This document shows positions 58,555 to 64,000 of a stretch of DNA of 64,000 nt, piece by piece (position 1 is the first letter of the stretch; the number at the start of each line of letters is the position of its first letter). The position numbers and the translations under genes were made by a program. The DNA lies in the NCBI GenBank assembly GCA_019188255.1, contig JAETXT010000003.1, forward strand, positions 186,001 to 250,000. The letters are read 5' to 3'. The notes beneath the pieces were generated by a model. It was given only the letters and a program-made list of their open reading frames with translations. It was not told the origin of the DNA and searched no databases. The stretch is from Verticillium longisporum. Its lineage: Eukaryota > Ascomycota > Sordariomycetes > Glomerellales > Plectosphaerellaceae.

Positions 58555-59096
58555 TGTGTGTGTGTATTTGGGAGTACTGGGAGGGATATATTTGGCGTGG
58601 CAGTTTTGGTTTTTCTGCCTGATTGTAGATGCTTGTTGAATCAGATAAGATGGCTAAAGAGGCTGGCTCTGAGATTTGGGTGACGATGATCTGTCGAACG
58701 ATAGATTGTGAAACTTCGTGTAGTTGTCTCACAGAACGTCCGATGCGTCCCCGATGATGCTCAGTTGATGCTGTGGAGATGCTGGAATTCCCTCACCGAC
58801 TTCACCGATGTTCTCACCGAGCCCCTTTGCTCTCTCATCACCCCACGAATAGGGGTAGAGCGGAGGTCTCGATATCCTACGTCCTGTCACTAATCGAAAT
58901 GTTCTCCAGAATCACCTCAGAATTTACAGGTCTGCCTAGATAAAGCCTTGACGTACGACCTCGCCAACGATCCGTGTGCTGTCCACAGACTTGATTCTCG
59001 CAGCCCTGGCAAAATGCTCTCCAGCTTCAGGAACGTCTCGCTGTGCCCTGCGTCATGCTCCGCACCTTGAAGCATCCCATCATGCCGAGCTTCATT
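58555..59096. other. Intergenic region, cnxH / Arb2-domain gene
   Basis: 542 bp holding the cnxH promoter (toward 58555) and the 3' end of the minus-strand gene that ends at 59097. No other gene seen. Confidence 0.5.
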
Positions 59097-60513
59097 TTAG
59101 TCAGACTCACGACCGATCACTGGCTCAGCTGCGGCTGTCACGCCACTTGCATCGTCTCCAAAGCTGATAGACGGCTTCACCTCAACGGGGACGTCACCCC
59201 ACTCCGTATCAACGTGAGCCCAAACAGACTCGGTGTTCGCCTCCATTTGAGGCGCAACGTCGACAACCGTGATCTCAGGGTGTTGATATGCGTCAAAACC
59301 CGTAGCGGCGACCTCGCCAAGCCAGCCGAGAATCGACTCGCGCGCCCGCACGAGTATCATCTCCACATAGTAGGGCTCACCCGAGCTGTAAACAGCCGCA
59401 GTACCGTGGTTCAGAAAAGTAGAAGTCTTGCTGTTGCCATGAGGTCCGGCGAGGGGCATGTCAGCGGGCTCTTCGGATGTAATGTATGCCCGGGCGTGCT
59501 GCATGGCAAGTCAGCAGCAGAAATGATGAACGGCAGTGCGATTATAGGACGGTGCACCTACCTTGGCAAGAAAATCCTTGAAGGCCTGGTGCTTAAGGGT
59601 TGCACTGTCGGTGATGCCACCGAGAATGGAAATCGTGTTTATGCGACTTCCCCACCGGGTCCAGACACAGTCTTGGTCTAGGTACGCCTCAAGCATATCT
59701 GCACTAAGGCCGATGCCGATGAGGTCAAGTCGCGCGTCTTCGCTCGTCAGGGCAGGCAATACAGCCTCAAAGACGTAGCGAATGTGCTTCTCTGACGTCT
59801 CGAGCCCGGGAACCTGGTTTGCTGTGGTGATGCGGCGGCCGTGATGGGCGAGGCTGGCGAGTGGCATATCAGACATGTGGCTTAGGGTCAGGGCGCGCTC
59901 TTCCTCAGGCCACCAGAAGACGGCGCCCACGTTGCAGAGGATGATGCCAGGAGATTCCGAGTCGTCGGGTAACGAGATTTGCTGCTTGAGGGTCTGTACA
60001 ACCGAGACCATCGTGCCCATGTTGATGCCGCCGGGCCCGTTGGCAACGCGCAAGGCGAGGATGCCGAGGCTTTGGTTGGGTTCGCCGAATATGACAGTGA
60101 CTCGGGACTTCCGATGTAAATCTGCGCTTGCGAAGATGGTTACTTGGGGATCTTCGGGCTTTGAGCCAAAGGGAAGGCTATGCTTTTCTAGACCTTCGGC
60201 TTCAGGCGGGCATGGACAATATTTTGAACGGCATCTGGTGATCGATCAGCAGGAGAAGCCGAATGACTGCGTGCTGCAGACGGACCATTGAAGTGGAAAC
60301 GTTGACGGCCGTTGACACGCATGTTCTTGTCTATCCAGTACTTGAAGTAGCGGTCGGGGTCAGCGACGCTGCGGATCTCGTCATCTTCGTTGCTGAAGTA
60401 TCTGTGGCGGTTAGATAAAGTTGCACCAGCGAGCGTTTGACTAACCCAAGGTCCTTGAGGTTGGAAGGAAAAAGGTAGTCCCTAGGGAGACCAGACCACT
60501 TGCGGCGAAACAT
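59097..60513 (-). CDS. Arb2-domain protein, four exons (one frame-breaking indel)
   Basis: This belongs to the fungal Arb2-domain family, an alpha/beta-hydrolase-like fold related to Arb2 of fission yeast heterochromatin silencing and to the C-terminus of HDA1-type deacetylases; the function here is not known. Exons are 60513-60446, 60401-60286, 60234-59562 and 59498-59097, with introns of 44, 51 and 63 bp. Segments: MFRRKWSGLPRDY, YFSNEDDEIRSVADPDRYFKY, VTVIFGEPNQSLGILALRVANGPGGINMGTM (given in two parts here), FWWPEEERALTLSH and LIGIGLSADMLEAYLD. One base is missing near 60213-60216, between VHARL and EAEGLEK; restoring it gives 419 aa. The ATG at 60513 is chosen because relatives start with MFRR; the frame stays open upstream to 60681. 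Confidence 0.85.
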
Positions 60514-61096
60514 TGTGCAGATCGCTGTCTGAGACTGAGGGGAAACCGAGATGGAAGCAAGTTGATGATATCGGTTGATGGGGACTCTGGGCGAACAAAT
60601 ATCACGGTGAGTGAATGGCGACTGGATAAGCGGATTGATGTATCGTTTGCGTTCTTCGGTCGCTGACAGCATACACTGCAACCCCTGCCCTAAGGTACTG
60701 GCGTGGAGGAGAAGTTACGAGAAGGCCGCCGCAGTCTCCTGCCCTCCAAGTTACTACGTACTTACCATAGGTAGGTAGGTAGGCAGGAGTCTACTTGCGG
60801 GATCGAGGTTTGAAGGTACTCCCCCCAAAGAATCGCTGGGTCCCCATAATCAAACACTCCACCGCCCAAGGTTGATTTCTGAGACGACCAGCACCTCGAT
60901 GAACCAAATAAAGTCGTCTATTTTCGTCGGGTGGTGAACTGTTGTACATGCTAAGTGTCGGCGCGGCCTTGGGATCCATCCAGGCCAGCACCCGCCCATG
61001 AATATCACGCCGTCCAGATATCGTCACGGCACGACGGCAAACGCCATTCGGCCTACTAGTTGTACACTGGCATCGTCCCAAGCTCCCTTCGCGGCT
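60514..61096. other. Intergenic region upstream of Arb2-domain gene
   Basis: 583 bp. It contains a short GGTA/GTAG repeat (AGGTAGGTAGGTAGG near 60771-60785), the likely promoter of the gene starting at 60513, and the 3' end of the uS14m gene. Confidence 0.5.
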
Positions 61097-61572
61097 CTAC
61101 CAGCTCGCCTTCTTCACGCCCGGCAGGTTGCCCTGGTACGCCTCCATCCTGAACGCAAACTGGTCCAGCGAGTTAGCACTCTCGACCTCAAATCTGGTAA
61201 TTCTCGCGACAAGGGTTTGACGCACCCTGGACATCTTGAAGTCCCTGAAAACACCGCGGCTCTTTCCACCCATGATGCACCGGTTCCTGATCTGCGTCGG
61301 GCGGGTGTAGGCGTGCATCTGCGTCAGCTGCAGCTGGGCTTCGGCGCGCACGCGAGGCGGCAGGGTCGTGTTGCGGATGAGGTATCGGAGGGCTTGCCTG
61401 TGCGTCGGTAAAAGTGATTAGCTCAAGACCTTGCCCCGGCGCGCATGGTCGTGCGAGCTGCCTACCTCTGGGTCTCGTGCTCCTGGAAGACCTGGCGCTT
61501 GGCATTGTCGCGCAGGACGCGCACATTGGTGAAGCAGCTCAGGTCGAGCTTCTTGGGACGGAACATCGACAT
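61097..61572 (-). CDS. MRP2: Mitochondrial small-subunit ribosomal protein uS14m (MRP2)
   Basis: This is a structural protein of the mitochondrial ribosome head. Exons are 61572-61466, 61397-61226 and 61159-61097, giving 113 aa, close to yeast Mrp2. Motifs: RPKKLDLSCFTNVRVLRD at the start, YTRPTQIRNRCIMGGKSRGV and the family-end signature NLPGVKKASW. The second intron (61225-61160, GTGCGT, branch GCTAAC, CCAG) is 66 bp, a multiple of three, without a stop, so an unspliced reading adds 22 residues between FKMSR and FAFRMEAY. The spliced form matches the family and is preferred. Confidence 0.93.
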
Positions 61573-62009
61573 GGTGGGCGGTTGGTGGCGGGCTGTGTTG
61601 CTGCTCGTCGAGATGCGACTGTCGGCGGCGGAAAGTTTGGCGATGCGATTGATGGCGGTTGGATGTTTGATGCGGGTCACGTGGACTACGGCGGGCTATG
61701 CCGACAGAAAAGATGCAGGCGTGAAGGCGGCTCCACCACAGGACCCTGTCACTCCACGCCCCTGACATGTACAGGCATCTTGACAGTCAGGGAGTGAACA
61801 TATGGTTCCCGGAATTTTGGCAACGTCATAGCCTTATATTCGCAACTTGTTCATGATTTTGTTGCCCAAGCTCACAAAATGACATGGCAGCCCGAAATAA
61901 CGTATCCATCGGACATTTCAGAACGGAAGACGAAACCACAGATTTTGATCTCTCCATGTATTACAAGCGAGTGCATGTTTGGAAGTACTCAAACATGAGC
62001 AAGCACAAT
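61573..62009. other. Intergenic region, uS14m / BBE-type oxidase
   Basis: 437 bp with the promoter of uS14m and the 3' end of the oxidase gene, both on the minus strand. No other feature recognised. Confidence 0.5.
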
Positions 62010-63985
62010 CTACTTCCTACATAGTCGTCCATCGTCGCGCTCCTCCCACCGTTCATTACCAACACATGGCTGGCACCAAAACACATCGTCAGGGTCGATC
62101 TTCCTCTTGATCTGCGCGAGCCGTTCGTAATGCTTGCCCCAGAATGCCTGATGGAAATTCGGCTCGTACTTCAGGGCCTGTAGACTGTCACCAACTAGCA
62201 GCAGAATGACGACCAGTTCGACCTACCTCATTCACGTAGGAGCCTCCATCAGGCGTAAGCTGTCGAAGTGGCTCAAAGTGAGTCGTGAGTGACTTGATGG
62301 CCTCGCTCTCGGCTGTCTTGTTAAACGGCGGAAATCCCGTGCTGCCGACTGCAAGTTTCATCAGTCTTGTGCATCTCAGTCAAATCACGAACATGGAATG
62401 TACTTATATGCAAGTACGCCTTCCGCCAGGCTGGGTGGACGGCATCTCCACCACCTCGTGGCTTCGCGTTGGCCACTCCTTTTCCGGCCACGAGGAAAGC
62501 CGACAACCCGCCCGTTGGCCCGCCTGCCGTCTCAAGCGCACTCTTTAGCGCATCTTGATCATCTTCGAGCACATCCTTAGGTAGCAGCCGCGAGACGAGG
62601 TACGTGGAGTTGCCGGCAGTGCCCTGGTCATAGTACACATCGTACCAGTCGATAAACGAGTCGAAATGCTGCTCCTGGGCGTAGAAGAAGACCATGCCCG
62701 GCCAGCGTTGCTGCAATGTCTCGTTGAGGGCACTGAAAAGCTCGAGCATCTCGTCGGGCTCCTGATCCTGGAGTATTGTGATGCCCATAAGACCGCCGAC
62801 CTCCTTAGGCCCGCCAGGGATGGGAAGTGGGCTCGGCGTGCGAGCTGATGAGAAGAAGTAGCCAGACAATCCTGCGTCGCTCCAGGTGGGAAGACGAGAG
62901 AAGGCAAGCGTGATGATGTCCCAGAGGAAGGGGGCGTCAGCTGCAGTTCCGAGCATAACCGCGAAGCTAACAATCTTCGGACTCGGGTATGCCTTAAGGG
63001 TTATGGACGTGAGGACGCCAAAGGTGCTGCCGCCGCCCTGTTCTGTGTTAGTCCTATCGATCGACACATGGCGGTAAGCTACTGACACCTCGAATGGCCC
63101 AAAAGAGATCCTGGTTTTGACACTCGTTGACCGTTACGATATCACCCTTGGGCGTAACAATTTCTGCCTGAAGAACCTGATCCGCAGCAAGACCGTGCTT
63201 GGCGCTCAGGATAGAGTGACCGCCGCCTGTGATGTAGCCACCTAGCCCAACAGACTTTCCGCCACCCCCGACTATGGTGTGGTTATACTTGGCGGCAGCA
63301 AGGTACGCATCATAGACCTGAACACCACCGCCAGCTGTGAGGGCGCTCCCAGATATGCTGACGTCGCAGCCGTCTGGTTTGAAGTCGTCTTTATGGTAGG
63401 TGATGTCTCTTATGTTATGGGTCCAGATTGACAGAGCACCAGGGGCAATGGACCGGCCAAGGTAGTCGTGCCCTGTGTTTTTCACCACGAGTCTAACGTT
63501 ATGCTTTCGCGCTGTGATCGTGTCAGACGGATGACCAGGTTGAATTGGAAATACTCACCAAAGTCGATGCCTAGCTTCACGTGTTCGGCGGTGGTAGCGT
63601 TGACAACGTACGGAGGATATCCTCTAAAACTGCACGGATAAGAAGGGTTAGGAAGACAGCTATCGTTACTGAAGTTGTCCCACATGACTGAGATGGGATC
63701 GCCAGTGTGGAACTCGTAGACGCTCCATGCGGCCTCAACGCTGGGGCACGTTTCACGGTTATATGTGGGCTGTCCTGAATGACAGACAGCTCCAGGAGGA
63801 GCTGGTCGCAGCAGTCGACCTCCAAGCGAGAGTTGAAGCTTGCTCCACTGCTTTGCTGAGGGCCATTTGGCATCGCCTGGGTACGCCTTGCAGACCTGTT
63901 GTGGTACATAGATGCCATGGCAGAAGGAGGAGAGACATGTCAAGACGAGCAGGAGTATGGTGGTCTGAAATCTGAACAGAGGCAT
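62010..63985 (-). CDS. Secreted FAD-dependent oxidase of the BBE family
   Basis: This is a predicted 591-aa extracellular flavin oxidase (berberine-bridge-enzyme type, PCMH FAD-binding fold); its substrate is unknown. Exons are 63985-63559, 63511-63087, 63037-62404, 62348-62227 and 62177-62010; four introns of 47-55 bp have GT-AG ends and all phases fit. Residues 1-24 form a signal peptide (TTILLLVLTCLSSF core). The flavin-linking His is H157 in TGHDYLGRS. The loop GGGGKSVGLGGYITGGGHS lacks the cysteine used for a second flavin bond, so a single His link is expected. The BBE end is IDPDDVFWCQPCVGNERW, and several N-glycosylation sites are present. Only 15 bp upstream are in the window, so the promoter is not visible. 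Confidence 0.93.
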
Positions 63986-64000
63986 GGTAGTATTGTGAGA

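Overview
This is a 64 kb piece of a filamentous ascomycete genome, most likely a Sordariomycete (Hypocreales-like by the look of the genes, which is an inference). Genes are split by short GT-AG introns (mostly 44-90 bp), the kinase, COMPASS, choline kinase and BBE-type genes are those of Pezizomycotina, and GC-balanced gene DNA alternates with sharply bounded AT-rich islands. The islands are old transposons hit by repeat-induced point mutation (RIP): compared with an intact copy in the same window they differ almost only by C-to-T/G-to-A transitions.

Island 1 (1-9169) is a three-layer nest. An intact Ty1/copia element (953-7401, LTRs identical except for one G in a G-run, 5-bp target duplication AAATC, one uninterrupted 1,718-aa Gag-Pol frame) sits inside the gag region of a RIP-destroyed minus-strand copy of the same family, which itself sits inside a RIP-destroyed PIF/Harbinger transposase gene whose right terminus is at 9169. 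Island 2 (26437-27982) is a decayed Mutator-like element with ~155-bp inverted ends and a 9-bp target duplication. Island 3 (42358-53882) is a PIF/Harbinger element (24-bp inverted ends, TTA duplication) carrying a solo copia LTR (ACCTA duplication) and a full-length RIP-destroyed copia copy inserted in its transposase gene next to the DGTH motif.

The host genes are: a C2H2 transcription factor (12966-14101, minus) flanked by long gene-free DNA; then a compact block with nimA mitotic kinase (minus), an ankyrin/BTB protein (plus), the COMPASS subunit Spp1 (minus), the copper chaperone SCO1 (plus) and a mitochondrial HAD-family phosphatase (plus); and, right of island 3, choline kinase (plus), molybdopterin synthase large subunit (minus), an Arb2-domain protein (minus), mitochondrial ribosomal protein uS14m (minus) and a secreted BBE-type FAD oxidase (minus). 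These are housekeeping genes in divergent and convergent pairs, not a biosynthetic cluster. About 17 kb between the C2H2 gene and nimA holds no gene that I can recognise apart from the Mutator remnant.

The most notable observations are (i) two stem-loops in the copia leader with compensatory stem changes and near-identical loops, with a third hairpin between them; (ii) the nested transposon stratigraphy in which one un-mutated copia element lies in its own mutated relative; and (iii) four small frame-breaking indels in three otherwise well-conserved genes (nimA twice, choline kinase, Arb2 protein), mostly in short sequence runs, which look more like assembly errors than gene death.
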